Both the position numbers and the translations under genes were made by a program. DNA of 64,000 nucleotides from Candidatus Thiobius zoothamnicola (lineage in GTDB: Bacteria; Pseudomonadota; Gammaproteobacteria; Chromatiales; Chromatiaceae). Location: NCBI GenBank assembly GCA_030826945.1, contig JAPQLC010000017.1, positions 1 through 64,000 on the forward strand, given 5' to 3'. Shown here piece by piece: positions 24,189 to 38,819 of the stretch; position 1 is the stretch's first letter, and each line of letters begins with the position of its first letter. A model generated the notes under the pieces. That model had not been told where the DNA came from. It did no database searches and saw only the letters and a list, made by a program, of their open reading frames with translations.

Positions 24189-25871
24189 ATGTCAATTGAA
24201 AAATTCTCGGCAATAGTGATTGCAACGGCTATTGCTATCTTGTCCGGCTGTGGTGATAGTGGGTATTCCGGGCCAACCGTTTCAGCAGGTTCGGCTACCA
24301 CACTCGGTGTTCAAGCTGTTGATGCAAATACGCAGGAACCGATCACAAATGCTACGCTGACAATCACCAGTGGCGCAGATAAATTTGATGGAGATGGCAC
24401 TGAAAATACCGGTGTTGCTGCTATCGCCAGTTTTACGGTGAAAGAAGGTAATGATCCCACCAGTGAGTCCATTGCCGTTTCAGTGAAAGCCAGTGCGAAC
24501 GGTTATTTGGATTCCAATCAATCCACCACCATCACAACAACAGGTGCGATTGATTTACAAGTCGCATTGGTGTCAACAGATGGCAGCTCGCTACCAACAG
24601 GGGTAGGAGTAGAGAGTCAGAGTTTCACGTCTAGCGACGGAACACCATCCAGCACCATTACTGCTGAAGCAGCATCAACGAATAATGCAGGTGGTGAGGA
24701 GAAATCAAGCATTGAAATTGGAGAGAGTGTCGAAATGCGAGACGCTAATGGTAACTTGGTGACGGGGGATATAACGGCGACGGTGGCTTATTATGATGCC
24801 AACTCAACTGAGGCATTGGAAGCTTTTCCTGGTGGTTTTACCGTGGCGGTTGAAAATGCATCTGCTGCCCAAACAAACAATGATGCAAATACGACAGGTG
24901 AAATTGGTTCAGATAATGAATTGACCTTCATCTCCGGTGGCTTCACTGCGGTTGAAATCAAGAATGATACTGGCGACAAAGTCAAAAATTTTTCGGCCCC
25001 AGTCCCTATTACCTTCACCATCTCAGAGGATACGGTTAATCCAGATACTGGTACCACTGTCGCAGTGAATCAAGAACTGCCTATCTGGAGTTTTGATGCT
25101 GACACCGGCAAATGGACTTATGAGGGACAAGGCCGGGTTGAAGAAAACGGTGATACAACAGATGGTTTACTGCAAGTTACTTATGAGGTTAACCATCTCT
25201 CCTATTGGAATCTTGATTGGTACCGTTCCGGAACCAGACGCTGCACCGGAAGAATTAATGTCTATGACAGAACGACTGGTCTTGCTTACCCATACCGACT
25301 AAAAGTCCAGATAGCGAATGCATCGGGTAATTCGAGAACCGTTTATTATACGGGGGATGGTTTCATCCACCTGAACAACTTATTGAGGGGTGTGTCAACC
25401 ACAGCAACTTTCATTGATATGTCAACCAATCAGCCATTAGACGGTGTAGATCAGGTTTCTATTGATTGTGGTGATGGTAATGAGGTTAGGTTGCCACCTC
25501 TCGTACAGGAAGAAACTAACTTGACTGTTCAAACGGTCACTTATTGCTCCAATGATTCGTCGGTGGCGGATACTGTGGTGCCATCCGTTTATGTTTATCT
25601 TGCACAACAATCACCAAATTGGAGTTATGTTGGTAGAGGTTATACCAATAGTTCAGGTGAACAGGTTTTCAATAATCTTGTAACGAGTTCTTCCCGTGGA
25701 AATCATCAATATACCTTGAAAGCTTATGATCGGATCAACTCAACATGGAGGCTTGCCACTAATCAGGTGTTCTCTGGAGATGCTGATACCTATCAATTCC
25801 GTTTCCCGCAAACTTGTGATGTGACAACAGGCTCGACAGGTTCAACTGGTGCTGAAGGCGGTGGTAACTGA
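24189..25871 (+). CDS. Large lipoprotein of unknown function in the polysaccharide operon
   Basis: A 560-residue predicted lipoprotein. The signal peptide ends with ILSGC (Cys19) followed by Gly-Asp. The mature protein is rich in Thr, Ser, Asn and Gly and looks built of beta-sandwich (Ig-like or carboxypeptidase-regulatory-like) repeats, such as LGVQAVDANTQEPITNATLT. A PIWSFDADTGKWTYEGQG block and a VTYEVNHLSYWNLDWY block resemble parts of secreted bacterial adhesin-like lipoproteins. Four cysteines in the second half could form disulfides, and the tail is a short Gly-Ser-Thr stretch. I do not know a family name. Its place between Wza-type and YjbH-type genes suggests a role in polymer attachment or surface display. 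Confidence 0.7.
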   Translation: MSIEKFSAIVIATAIAILSGCGDSGYSGPTVSAGSATTLGVQAVDANTQEPITNATLTITSGADKFDGDGTENTGVAAIASFTVKEGNDPTSESIAVSVKASANGYLDSNQSTTITTTGAIDLQVALVSTDGSSLPTGVGVESQSFTSSDGTPSSTITAEAASTNNAGGEEKSSIEIGESVEMRDANGNLVTGDITATVAYYDANSTEALEAFPGGFTVAVENASAAQTNNDANTTGEIGSDNELTFISGGFTAVEIKNDTGDKVKNFSAPVPITFTISEDTVNPDTGTTVAVNQELPIWSFDADTGKWTYEGQGRVEENGDTTDGLLQVTYEVNHLSYWNLDWYRSGTRRCTGRINVYDRTTGLAYPYRLKVQIANASGNSRTVYYTGDGFIHLNNLLRGVSTTATFIDMSTNQPLDGVDQVSIDCGDGNEVRLPPLVQEETNLTVQTVTYCSNDSSVADTVVPSVYVYLAQQSPNWSYVGRGYTNSSGEQVFNNLVTSSSRGNHQYTLKAYDRINSTWRLATNQVFSGDADTYQFRFPQTCDVTTGSTGSTGAEGGGN

Positions 25872-25886
25872 TTTGTCACGAAAATT

Positions 25887-25908
25887 GGTGGGCTTTTATT
25901 AGCCCGCC
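25887..25908. terminator. Stem-loop after the unknown lipoprotein gene
   Basis: GGTGGGCT and AGCCCGCC pair over 8 positions (one G-U) around a TTTATT loop, 16 bp after the stop codon. The downstream ATTTC is a weak T-run. It could be an intrinsic terminator that partly isolates the YjbH-type gene. Confidence 0.5.
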
Positions 25909-26014
25909 ATTTCATGTGCATGAATGCGCCCCATAAGGTCACTTTTGAGTTCCCAATATTTCATGAGTGGATGAGGCGCTCGATGATTTGTTGCAGGCGA
26001 TAGGCATAATCGAA

Positions 26015-28117
26015 GTGAAGTTCTCCAAACTGCCATGGTTAAGCCTGCTGGTTCTGTATCTCCCTCATTTATCCGCAGCAGAAGGCGGCTTCGCGCAAAC
26101 CGGCTTTACCGGTTATCTCAGAACGCCTGACGCTCAAGTGGTTGATACCAAATCCATTCAATTTGGATTGGCCTGGGAAAACCACGTCAACTACAATACC
26201 GATTATAGAACTGGTGCCCATCATACTTTGATGCTTGGTGTGGGATTACTGACCGGGCTAGAGCTTGTGGTGCAAAACACCTATAAAAATTTCGATGGCG
26301 CGCCAGGATACAATGCGGGTCACGGAGCCAGCGATTTATCTTTCTCAGCCAAATTAAACACCGCTTCTCTATTACCGGATAGCCCGGTTCAATTTGCTTT
26401 GGGCGTACAGGATTACGGCACTCACTCCGCCACCTACCATAATAATTACTATGCTGTCAGTCAGTTGGATCTGGGGGATTTTGATTTCAGTTTGGGCTAT
26501 GGTCGGGGTGATGCAAAAAACCAGATGGGTGTTAATTATCTGAATGGCTTGTTTGCAGGCGTTCGTTGGCAGGCGCATCCACTGTTTGATGTGTTGACCG
26601 ATTATGACCACACTGGGTTCAATAGCGGATTCAGGTTGAGGACGCCGAAAAGTTGGCTACCGGATGGCTGGCAGCTAAATACCACCTTGCAAGCTTTCTC
26701 GAACAGTTCAACGCCGGATCGCGATAATGCCTGGTTGTCGGTTGGTCTGAAAATTGACTTAGGGCACGGAGTTAAGAAAGCCTTCCAAACTTATGCATCT
26801 TCCAGTCCGTTTGGTGTGACTGATACAGCGGCGCAACAAATCTTGCCGATTCTTGGCGAGTCTGACGCATCGCCGCAAATTTCCATTCAGGTTGAAGCAG
26901 CCTATGGCCGATATGATCCGTTTGAGTTGTTGTCTGAACTGAAAGCGCTGGGCCTGGAAAATTTACGGGCTGGTGAAGTGAATGGCATTCCATTGATCAC
27001 GTTTGAAAATAACGTGTATTTACGCAACGAAATGACCGCATTGGGTGCGGCGTTGGGAATCGTCAGCCAGCATATTGATGGTTGGTATTACCTGGTTGTG
27101 CAAAGTAAACAAATACCAATATTGGCTTTGAAGGTGCATGGCGCTGCTTTACGGCAAGCTCATCAGCATTTAAGACGCCCACGCATCAGGCATATACAGT
27201 ATTTGCAGGCGGAGGCCGCTGATTTGATGGATGACGTTATCTGGCGGACGGAAACTGTGTTGAGCAGTCGCTGGATACCCAGAATCAATCTGTCGCTTGC
27301 TCAGCGCTCGACGCTCGGTACAGAATGGGGGGTGTTGGATTACAGCACGGCTCTCGCCACGAATGCGGTATTCGATTTGGGGCCGGGCACCGTGTTGGAT
27401 ATACGTCATCTTTATCCGTTGGCGAATTCAGATGATGCTGAAGTTTGGTGGCATCCGATCACGCCATACGAGAACACATTTGACCGGATTTTGTTGCACC
27501 AGGCTTTGCCTGTCGATAAAAACCTGTTCAGTCAATTCAGCTTTGGCAAGGTCTTGGATAATTATGTGGCGATCATTAACGAGTCCAGTTGGCAATCGGA
27601 AACAGGACAACATCGTTTTTCTCTGTTGAGCGGTTTCTACGATCCGCTTGACCCATCAACTCAGCGCCGCAATCGTCGGACGGCATTAGGCTATTATCGT
27701 TATTACTTTCCTGATGCAAAGCATGGCGTTGAATTGTTTGGTGGACGTTATTTGAATGGCGATGCCGGTTATGGCGTCCGCACTTTGCATTGGTTTGGCG
27801 ATACGCAGGTTAATTTGGAGCTGAAAAGCAATGAGACACGAACGGAAGCCGGCTTGTATTTTTCGTTCCCGCTGACCACGAAACAGGTCAAACGATACGA
27901 TTATTTCCAATTAACCGGAGTGGATCAGTGGCGATGGGGTTATCGTACGCAAATCAATGGTACGCAAAATCTGATCCGTAATGCATCAATGGTGGAACCC
28001 AGGCTACAACATAATTTATCCAGCGCCTATTTCAACCGTGACCGTCTTTCTTTGCAATATTTCTATGCCAATCTGCCTATTGTGATGGATGGCATGCGAA
28101 CGGTGATTAGCGAGTAG
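26015..28117 (+). CDS. YjbH/GfcD-type exopolysaccharide outer membrane protein
   Basis: A 700-residue protein of the YjbH/GfcD family, predicted beta-barrel lipid-exposed proteins that accompany group 4 capsule and YjbEFGH systems. The mature start AQTGFTGYLRTPDAQVVDTK is the family hallmark, and the C-terminal part contains many alternating strands (FDLGPGTVLDIRHLYPLA, NLELKSNETRTEAGLYFSF). GTG 26015 is chosen because a signal peptide (KFSKLPWLSLLVLYLPHLSAA) begins there; an in-frame ATG at 25967 would put 16 polar residues ahead of it. Its role is probably secretion or modification of the polymer. It closes the operon. Confidence 0.82.
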   Translation: MKFSKLPWLSLLVLYLPHLSAAEGGFAQTGFTGYLRTPDAQVVDTKSIQFGLAWENHVNYNTDYRTGAHHTLMLGVGLLTGLELVVQNTYKNFDGAPGYNAGHGASDLSFSAKLNTASLLPDSPVQFALGVQDYGTHSATYHNNYYAVSQLDLGDFDFSLGYGRGDAKNQMGVNYLNGLFAGVRWQAHPLFDVLTDYDHTGFNSGFRLRTPKSWLPDGWQLNTTLQAFSNSSTPDRDNAWLSVGLKIDLGHGVKKAFQTYASSSPFGVTDTAAQQILPILGESDASPQISIQVEAAYGRYDPFELLSELKALGLENLRAGEVNGIPLITFENNVYLRNEMTALGAALGIVSQHIDGWYYLVVQSKQIPILALKVHGAALRQAHQHLRRPRIRHIQYLQAEAADLMDDVIWRTETVLSSRWIPRINLSLAQRSTLGTEWGVLDYSTALATNAVFDLGPGTVLDIRHLYPLANSDDAEVWWHPITPYENTFDRILLHQALPVDKNLFSQFSFGKVLDNYVAIINESSWQSETGQHRFSLLSGFYDPLDPSTQRRNRRTALGYYRYYFPDAKHGVELFGGRYLNGDAGYGVRTLHWFGDTQVNLELKSNETRTEAGLYFSFPLTTKQVKRYDYFQLTGVDQWRWGYRTQINGTQNLIRNASMVEPRLQHNLSSAYFNRDRLSLQYFYANLPIVMDGMRTVISE

Positions 28118-28123
28118 AATTGG

Positions 28124-28157
28124 CAGGTTGTTTCCAGAGAAATCTGGAAACAACCTG
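28124..28157. terminator. Perfect 15-bp hairpin between convergent genes
   Basis: CAGGTTGTTTCCAGA, a GAAA loop and TCTGGAAACAACCTG form a perfect 15-bp stem 7 bp after the YjbH-type stop and 35 bp from the fabA stop. The GNRA tetraloop and location support a bidirectional terminator even though T-runs are weak. Confidence 0.65.
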
Positions 28158-28191
28158 GGTGTGAGTTCAGGCAGCCTCTTGATGATGCTAT

Positions 28192-28707
28192 CTAAAAACC
28201 TTCTGTCGAAGTAAACAGGCCAACACGTAATTCCGTGGCGGTATAAATTTCGCGTCCATCCACTTCCATCCGTCCATCCGCAATACCCAGCACCAACTTG
28301 CGCGTGATGATGCGTTTGATGTCAATGTAATAAGTCACCTTCTTGGCGTCTGGTAAAACCTGACCGGTGAATTTCACCTCGCCTACGCCCAATGCACGGC
28401 CATGACCTGGATTGCCAAGCCAAGCCAGATAAAAACCGACATTCTGCCACATGGCGTCCAGTCCCAAACAACCAGGCATCACCGGATCGCCAGGGAAATG
28501 GCAGTCAAAGAACCATAAGTCAGGCTTGATATCCAGCTCCGCAATAATTTGTCCTTTATCATATTGGCCGCCGCTATCAGCAATCCGGTTAATGCGATCA
28601 ATCATTAACATATTGCCGACAGGCAATTGCGCATTACCGGGACCAAACATGTCGCCGTAACTACACTTGAGCAGTTCATCACGCTCAAAACTTGAAGGTC
28701 TTTCCAT
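28192..28707 (-). CDS. fabA: 3-hydroxydecanoyl-ACP dehydratase/isomerase FabA
   Basis: A 171-residue FabA, almost identical in layout to the E. coli enzyme. The catalytic His70 lies in [14 protein letters not shown], and Asp84 in LGLDAMWQ. It dehydrates 3-hydroxydecanoyl-ACP and isomerises trans-2- to cis-3-decenoyl-ACP, the branch point for unsaturated fatty acids. It is longer than the polyene dehydratases and clearly separate from that locus. Its usual partner fabB is not in the window. It is transcribed alone, leftward, and ends facing the polysaccharide operon. Confidence 0.95.
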   Translation of the reverse strand: MERPSSFERDELLKCSYGDMFGPGNAQLPVGNMLMIDRINRIADSGGQYDKGQIIAELDIKPDLWFFDCHFPGDPVMPGCLGLDAMWQNVGFYLAWLGNPGHGRALGVGEVKFTGQVLPDAKKVTYYIDIKRIITRKLVLGIADGRMEVDGREIYTATELRVGLFTSTEGF

Positions 28708-28806
28708 TATTTACTTTTCTTTCATGAGTGATTTTAAGTAACGGGTTCAGGTGTTTTTCCAAAAGCATCCTGATTGTTACGCGCTAAAAATGACTTGCGA
28801 TCATGA

Positions 28807-28886
28807 GATAGTGTCGTCATGAGAGCGAAGGCCGGCAGTTTGTCCTGAAATGGGTCGAAAAAGCGCAGCCTTTTGACGACACTATC
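28807..28886 (+). repeat. MITE-like repeat, copy B
   Basis: An 80-bp element with perfect 13-bp terminal inverted repeats, GATAGTGTCGTCA (28807-28819) and TGACGACACTATC (28874-28886). The left arm continues TGAGAGCGAAGG as in the copy at 47255. It encodes nothing. Its last three bases contribute to the stop region of proS (minus strand), so insertion may have set the end of that gene. It lies between fabA and proS. Confidence 0.7.
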
Positions 28887-30616
28887 TAAGTCGCAAGTTC
28901 ATCATCTATTTTACCCTGCATGATGGTGACGCATTCCGCCAATGGCAGTCTGTCATTGTCTGTATCCCGCCGGTTGCGGTATTCAATCTCATGGTTTTGC
29001 AAACTGCGCTCACCGACGACAAGGCGATGTGGTATGCCAATCAATTCCGCATCCGCAAACATGATGCCCGGTCTGGTGTCACGATCATCCAACAGCACCT
29101 CAATGCCAACGGACTGTAAATCCGCATATAATTTTTCAACAGCGACTTTAACCTGATCAGATTTGTGCATCTGTATGGGAATTAACACGACTTGGAAAGG
29201 GGCAATAGCGGTTGGCCAGATAATACCGGCAGCATCATGGTGTTGCTCAATGGCTGCGCCGACGACGCGTGATACCCCGATGCCGTAGCAACCCATTGTC
29301 ATTACTGAACGCTTGCCTTGTTCATCCAACACGGTCGCGTTCATTTTATCGCTATAGGTTTGACCCAGTTGGAAGATATGTCCCACTTCAATGCCGCGCG
29401 CCATGGTTAAGACGCCCTGACCATCCGGGCTGGGATCACCCTCCTTAACGTCACGGATGTCGGCAACCTCCGGCAACGGCAAATCGCGCCGCCAATTCAA
29501 GCCGAACCAATGTTTGCCATCCTGATTGGCACCGGCGCTGAAGTCGCTCATCACAGCGACAGTCCGATCAATAATGACGGGCATTGTCAAACCCAGTGGA
29601 CCCAGCGAACCCGGGCCTGCGCCGATCGCCTGGCGAATCTCTTGTTCAGTCGCCATTTGTAAAGGATCAGCGACCATGGATAACTTAGCGGCCTTGATGG
29701 CGTTCAATTGATGATCGCCGCGAATTATCAATGCCACCAGCGGATGCTCGTTGCCTTCTGTTGCATGAACAATCAGGGTTTTCACGGTTTTTTCAATCGG
29801 TTGATTGAATTGTTCAACCAAGGCCGCAATGGTTTTGGCGTCTGGCGTATCAACAAGTTGTTTTTTCTGGGTTGGTTCCGCCAAAGTATTGGATGGCGCG
29901 ACTGCCTCGGCCAGTTCAACATTGGCGGCATACCCGCTTTCTGTTGAAAAGGCGATGGCATCTTCGCCGGCATCCGCCAGGACATGAAATTCGTGCGATG
30001 CATTGCCGCCGATACTGCCGGTATCCGCAGCAACCGCGCGGAAATTCAAACCGCAACGATGGAAAATACGGCTGTATGTTTCGTACATCACATCATAGGT
30101 CGCTTGCAAGGATGCCTGGTCAAGATGAAATGAATAAGCATCTTTCATCAAAAACTCACGGGCGCGCATAATCCCGAAACGTGGGCGGCGCTCGTCGCGG
30201 AATTTGGTTTGAATCTGATAATAATTGACAGGCAATTGACGATAACTGCGTAATTCGTTGCGTGCCAGATCGGTGATGATTTCTTCGTGCGTCGGCCCGA
30301 GGCAGAAATCGCGTCCATGCCGGTCCTGCATGCGTAATAGCTCTGCACCATATTTCCGCCAACGTCCCGACTCTTCCCACAATTCAGCGGGTTGGACAAC
30401 CGGCATCGAGACTTCAACTGCGCCTGAATGGTTCATTTCCGTGCGCACAATGGCTTCCACTTTACGCAATACCCGTAGACCGAGCGGTTGCCAGGTATAT
30501 AACCCGGCGGCCAGTCTACGGATCATACCGGCGCGCAACATCAGCTGATGACTGATGATCTCCGCATCGGCAGGGACTTCTTTGAGCGTGTTCAGTGGAA
30601 ATCGGGATAAGCGCAT
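28886..30616 (-). CDS. proS: Prolyl-tRNA synthetase
   Basis: A 576-residue bacterial-type class II synthetase. It starts [20 protein letters not shown], and has motif 2 ([21 protein letters not shown]), the editing INS domain in the middle (about 220-400, with [13 protein letters not shown]), motif 3 ([13 protein letters not shown]) and an anticodon-binding domain at the C-terminus. It charges tRNA-Pro. The start at 30616 matches the usual N-terminus; the longer frame to 30736 has no family similarity. The stop codon is at the outer edge of the short repeat at 28807-28886. Confidence 0.95.
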   Translation of the reverse strand: MRLSRFPLNTLKEVPADAEIISHQLMLRAGMIRRLAAGLYTWQPLGLRVLRKVEAIVRTEMNHSGAVEVSMPVVQPAELWEESGRWRKYGAELLRMQDRHGRDFCLGPTHEEIITDLARNELRSYRQLPVNYYQIQTKFRDERRPRFGIMRAREFLMKDAYSFHLDQASLQATYDVMYETYSRIFHRCGLNFRAVAADTGSIGGNASHEFHVLADAGEDAIAFSTESGYAANVELAEAVAPSNTLAEPTQKKQLVDTPDAKTIAALVEQFNQPIEKTVKTLIVHATEGNEHPLVALIIRGDHQLNAIKAAKLSMVADPLQMATEQEIRQAIGAGPGSLGPLGLTMPVIIDRTVAVMSDFSAGANQDGKHWFGLNWRRDLPLPEVADIRDVKEGDPSPDGQGVLTMARGIEVGHIFQLGQTYSDKMNATVLDEQGKRSVMTMGCYGIGVSRVVGAAIEQHHDAAGIIWPTAIAPFQVVLIPIQMHKSDQVKVAVEKLYADLQSVGIEVLLDDRDTRPGIMFADAELIGIPHRLVVGERSLQNHEIEYRNRRDTDNDRLPLAECVTIMQGKIDDELAT

Positions 30617-30763
30617 GCGGGTCAACCCATTAAGACAACAGACAGCAAGCTTAACCAGGACACAATGATCAAAGCGACAACGATTGTCAGTGAGAAATTT
30701 TGAAAGCTGAACATGTGGAAACTCCAGAAGCATCAAGTGATTGAAAGAGATAACGCTGATTGA

Positions 30764-30964
30764 TTAATCCTGTTTATCAATCGGTGTTTTCGGATTCCGC
30801 CGTTGGTTACCCGGAATCAGCGGGTCGTCATCATCCATCAAAATGCGATGGGCCGGGCCTTGCAGATCATCATATTGGCCGTTTTTCACTGTCCATAGAA
30901 AAAAACCAGCGGCGACTAACATCAACAGCACCGCCAACGGAATCAGTAAATAGAGTATTGACAT
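30764..30964 (-). CDS. ccoS: cbb3-type cytochrome oxidase assembly protein CcoS
   Basis: A 66-residue protein with one TM helix at the N-terminus (LYLLIPLAVLLMLVAAGFFLW) followed by the CcoS signature of a short cytoplasmic tail, NGQYDDLQGPAHRILMDDD. CcoS is needed for cofactor insertion in the cbb3 oxidase. It follows ccoI by 51 bp on the same strand, the usual CcoIS order; the oxidase subunits themselves are not in the window. Confidence 0.92.
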   Translation of the reverse strand: MSILYLLIPLAVLLMLVAAGFFLWTVKNGQYDDLQGPAHRILMDDDDPLIPGNQRRNPKTPIDKQD

Positions 30965-31015
30965 GGCGAATCAATCCGAAAAGGTAACGTTCGAAAATCC
31001 CTGATAAAACCGGCA

Positions 31016-33430
31016 TTACCGTAAACGCGTTGCATTCAGCACGACAACCAGCGAACTCAACGACATGCCGATCGCTGCCATCCAGGCGGTAATCAGCCCA
31101 CTGGCCGCCAGCGGAATAGCGCTCAGATTATACAGCAAGGCCCAAGTCAGGTTTTGACGAATTACGTTGCGGGTCGCGCGGGCTTTGTCAAGCGCCAAGG
31201 GTAAAGTTTGCAAGCGTTCGGACAACATCAGGGCATCCGCGCTGGCTTGCGCTAATTGCGCGCCCTGGCCCATGGCGATGGAAACATTGGCACCGGCTAA
31301 AACCGGCGCATCATTCACACCGTCCCCAACCATCAAAACTTTGGCACCATCTTTCTGTAATGCGTTGACATAATTTAACTTGTCCGCCGGGCGTTGTTCG
31401 GCTTTATAAGCATCCACCTGCAATACATCAGCAACCTGGGTGACAGTCGCGATATTGTCACCGCTGAGGATGTGAATTTGCAGATTTTGTTGGTGCAATA
31501 AGTCCGTGGATTCGCGCGCATCAGTCCGTAGTTGATCGGCTAATTCAAAATGCGCCAGCAAACCTTGTTGGTTGCCCAGATAGACTTGGGCGCCGCTCAA
31601 TCGGGCGGAGGAGGGCGGTGATGTTTTCGCCAATTCAGCGACGTAAGCGGCATGCCCCAATCGATAAATTTCACCCTCAATTTCACCTTGCATGCCACAT
31701 CCAGGTTGCGATGAGAGTTTCTTGATCCGTAAATCGATATCATCCGCCTGTTGCATCAATGCTTTGGCGACAGGGTGTGCAGAACCTTGGCTTAACGCAG
31801 CGGCGATGGCCAGGGCCTGCTGGTCAGACAAGTCCGCTAAGGTGTGTTGCTGCACCAACACCAGGTTTCCCTGGGTCAGGGTGCCGGTTTTATCGAAAAC
31901 CACATGTTGAATCTTGCCCAAAGTCTCCAATACATGCCCTCGGGTGATTAACAAACCGGCTTTGGTCAAGGCCCCAGTGGCAGCGGTTATCGCGGTTGGG
32001 GTTGCCAGAGACAAAGCACAGGGGCAACTGACGACCAATACGGCGAGCGTAATCTCAAATGCCCGGGTTGGTTCCCAATACCACCATGCCAGCGCCACGA
32101 TGCTCGCAATCAGCAGCAAGCCCACCACAAAATAACCGGCGATGTGATCGGCCAAACGGGCCAATTCGGGTTTCTGGGTTTGCGCCCGGTCTAACAAGCG
32201 TGCAATGCCTGCGATCAAAGTCTCTTCGCCGACAGACTCCACGCGCATCTGTAACGGACTTTCCACATTCAGACTGCCGCCGACTAATTTGTCCCCTATC
32301 GCGCGCAATCGAGGCAAACTTTCGCCTGTCAGCAATGACTCGTTAACCGAGCTTTGACCATCCATCACGACGCCATCTGCAGGCACGGTTTCGCCCGGCT
32401 TGATCAACACTTGGTCCCCGGGTTGCAGCTCAGACACTGCTACGACCTTGCTCCTGCCGTCCTGCAATAACGTTGCGCTGGCGGGCAATAATTTCACCAA
32501 AGCTTCAGCGGCCTGGCCGGCCCGATGGCGGGCCTGCATTTCCAGATAGCGGCTGATTAACAGGAAAAAACTGAACATGCAGACGGAATCGTAATAAATT
32601 TCCCCTTGACCGGTCCAGGTATGCCATAAACTGGCCGAGAAGGCAGCGCCCAAAGCGAGAGAGACTGGCGTATCCATGCCAACCCGCCCACGCCTTGCGT
32701 CATTCCAGGCATTGGTGAAAAAACCGCTGGCGGCGTAAAACAGCACAGGCAGTGTCAGCAGCAAGCTGATCCAGCGCATAAATCGCTCAATAGACGGCTC
32801 CATGCCAGTGTAGTCGCCAGCATACATGGCCACCGCCAGCATCATGACTTGCACAGTGGCCAGCCCAGCGACGAATAAGCGCCGCAACGCCTGCGAACGC
32901 TCTTTCTTTTGCACCTGCTCCTGGCGTCCCGGATCAAATGGATGGGCGACATAGCCGATCGCATGAATCGCTCTGAGAATATCGGATAACTTGAGTTGAT
33001 GATCATCCCAACTGACGTGCGCCCGATGCGTGCTGTAATTCACCTGGAATTCGCGTATGCCGGGCAAGGCACGTACATGGCGCTCACTCAGCCAGACGCA
33101 AGCGGCACAACTGATGCCTTCTAAAATCAAGGAGGCGTGCTTTAATTGTTGTTCATCTGTGCTGACGAAACCGGCCTGTAGGCTAGGTTGATCAAACAAT
33201 TCCATCGTTTGCAATGCCTCAGGTACTAACTCTTCCGGGGTATTCACAGGTCCTGTGCGATGCGCATAAAAATCCGTCAAACCGGCATCAACAATCGCTT
33301 GGGCGACAGCCTGGCAGCCATGACAACACATGGGCTGGCTGACGCCATTGATCTCCACGGCGCAATCCACCTCGCCTGGTACGGGTTGAGCACAGTGGAA
33401 ACAGCTTTGCTTGGATGCTGACATAGGCAT
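31016..33430 (-). CDS. ccoI: Cu-transporting P-type ATPase CcoI/FixI
   Basis: An 804-residue P1B ATPase. The N-terminus has a Cys-rich CFHCAQPV...MCCHGCQAV domain, then an HMA domain with GISCAACVWL. The TM6 metal site is SCPCALSLATPTA, the phosphorylation site DKTGTLTQG, and the hinge GDGVNDAPVL. CcoI exports copper to the cbb3 oxidase assembly route. ATG 33430 is chosen because the extra 33 residues of the longer frame lack similarity. The coupling to ccoS supports assembly of a microaerobic oxidase rather than general copper tolerance. Confidence 0.93.
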   Translation of the reverse strand: MPMSASKQSCFHCAQPVPGEVDCAVEINGVSQPMCCHGCQAVAQAIVDAGLTDFYAHRTGPVNTPEELVPEALQTMELFDQPSLQAGFVSTDEQQLKHASLILEGISCAACVWLSERHVRALPGIREFQVNYSTHRAHVSWDDHQLKLSDILRAIHAIGYVAHPFDPGRQEQVQKKERSQALRRLFVAGLATVQVMMLAVAMYAGDYTGMEPSIERFMRWISLLLTLPVLFYAASGFFTNAWNDARRGRVGMDTPVSLALGAAFSASLWHTWTGQGEIYYDSVCMFSFFLLISRYLEMQARHRAGQAAEALVKLLPASATLLQDGRSKVVAVSELQPGDQVLIKPGETVPADGVVMDGQSSVNESLLTGESLPRLRAIGDKLVGGSLNVESPLQMRVESVGEETLIAGIARLLDRAQTQKPELARLADHIAGYFVVGLLLIASIVALAWWYWEPTRAFEITLAVLVVSCPCALSLATPTAITAATGALTKAGLLITRGHVLETLGKIQHVVFDKTGTLTQGNLVLVQQHTLADLSDQQALAIAAALSQGSAHPVAKALMQQADDIDLRIKKLSSQPGCGMQGEIEGEIYRLGHAAYVAELAKTSPPSSARLSGAQVYLGNQQGLLAHFELADQLRTDARESTDLLHQQNLQIHILSGDNIATVTQVADVLQVDAYKAEQRPADKLNYVNALQKDGAKVLMVGDGVNDAPVLAGANVSIAMGQGAQLAQASADALMLSERLQTLPLALDKARATRNVIRQNLTWALLYNLSAIPLAASGLITAWMAAIGMSLSSLVVVLNATRLR

Positions 33431-33618
33431 GTGGTGATAAGGTAATAAAAGAACGCGAATTATTATGCCGTCTGACGGGTAGCCTGATAAGGCTGCGAGC
33501 AACCTGGGATTTGTTGAATACTCTGTCAACCGGTCGTGTTCTGGAGAATCGAGTACTCAATTTTCCGCATCTTACGCGTTACAACAATCGACTCGTGCCA
33601 TTGCCAGAAGCCAACCCT

Positions 33619-35283
<1,665 letters not shown>

Positions 35284-35311
35284 TCAACAAAACCCTTTTA
35301 CCCTAAAAACC

Positions 35312-35701
35312 TCAACTAGCCGGACGCCAAGCTGATATCCCATAATAGGCCGCCACGATGGATGCGAGAAAGCCTTCAGTCCAGATCACCAAAGTTTTAT
35401 TCTCTCCCAATGCCGCCAGTATGCCTGTTTGCGTGCAATCCCCACCGCCAGAGCAACTGGTGAACCCATCGATAAAAGCAGCCGCGAATACCAGAAATAA
35501 TGAAGCTACAATGGTCATTAATGCGATATACGCCATGCGTCTCCGGTTAACAAATTTCCGTTGTGCATATGAAATCAATTCTCTTTTGTCCGTGTCCGAT
35601 AAAGTATCGTCTTTGGCGATGCCAATCATTTTACTTAATGGATCACGGGCTGCTTCAGGTGGGGCTTGTATGTTACTGGGTATGACTGAATTTTCGCTCA
35701 C
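35312..35701 (-). CDS. Unknown small two-TM membrane protein
   Basis: A 129-residue protein with two predicted TM segments (about 57-78, YIALMTIVASLFLVFAAAFI; and about 104-122, LVIWTEGFLASIVAAYYGIS) and a hydrophilic N-terminal half. GTG 35701 is preferred because AGGAG lies 8 bp upstream; an in-frame ATG at 35734 lacks one. Between the helices is CSGGGDCTQTG, whose two Cys may pair in the periplasm. I do not recognise a family. It is divergent from zipA, with 76 bp between. Confidence 0.65.
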   Translation of the reverse strand: MSENSVIPSNIQAPPEAARDPLSKMIGIAKDDTLSDTDKRELISYAQRKFVNRRRMAYIALMTIVASLFLVFAAAFIDGFTSCSGGGDCTQTGILAALGENKTLVIWTEGFLASIVAAYYGISAWRPAS

Positions 35702-35777
35702 TTTAAATTCTCCTGATTGCAGAATAAATTTCATTGTTAATGATGATGCTATCGAAGATGATCGATAAAGCCAATCA

Positions 35778-38787
<3,010 letters not shown>

Positions 38788-38819
38788 CTATATTAACAAG
38801 GATGAAGACAATTTTAGTT

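Noticed and set aside
28807..28886. Copy B as a bidirectional terminator only
   Set aside because: The 13-bp inverted ends could form a stem, but shared internal blocks with two distant copies fit a dispersed repeat better.
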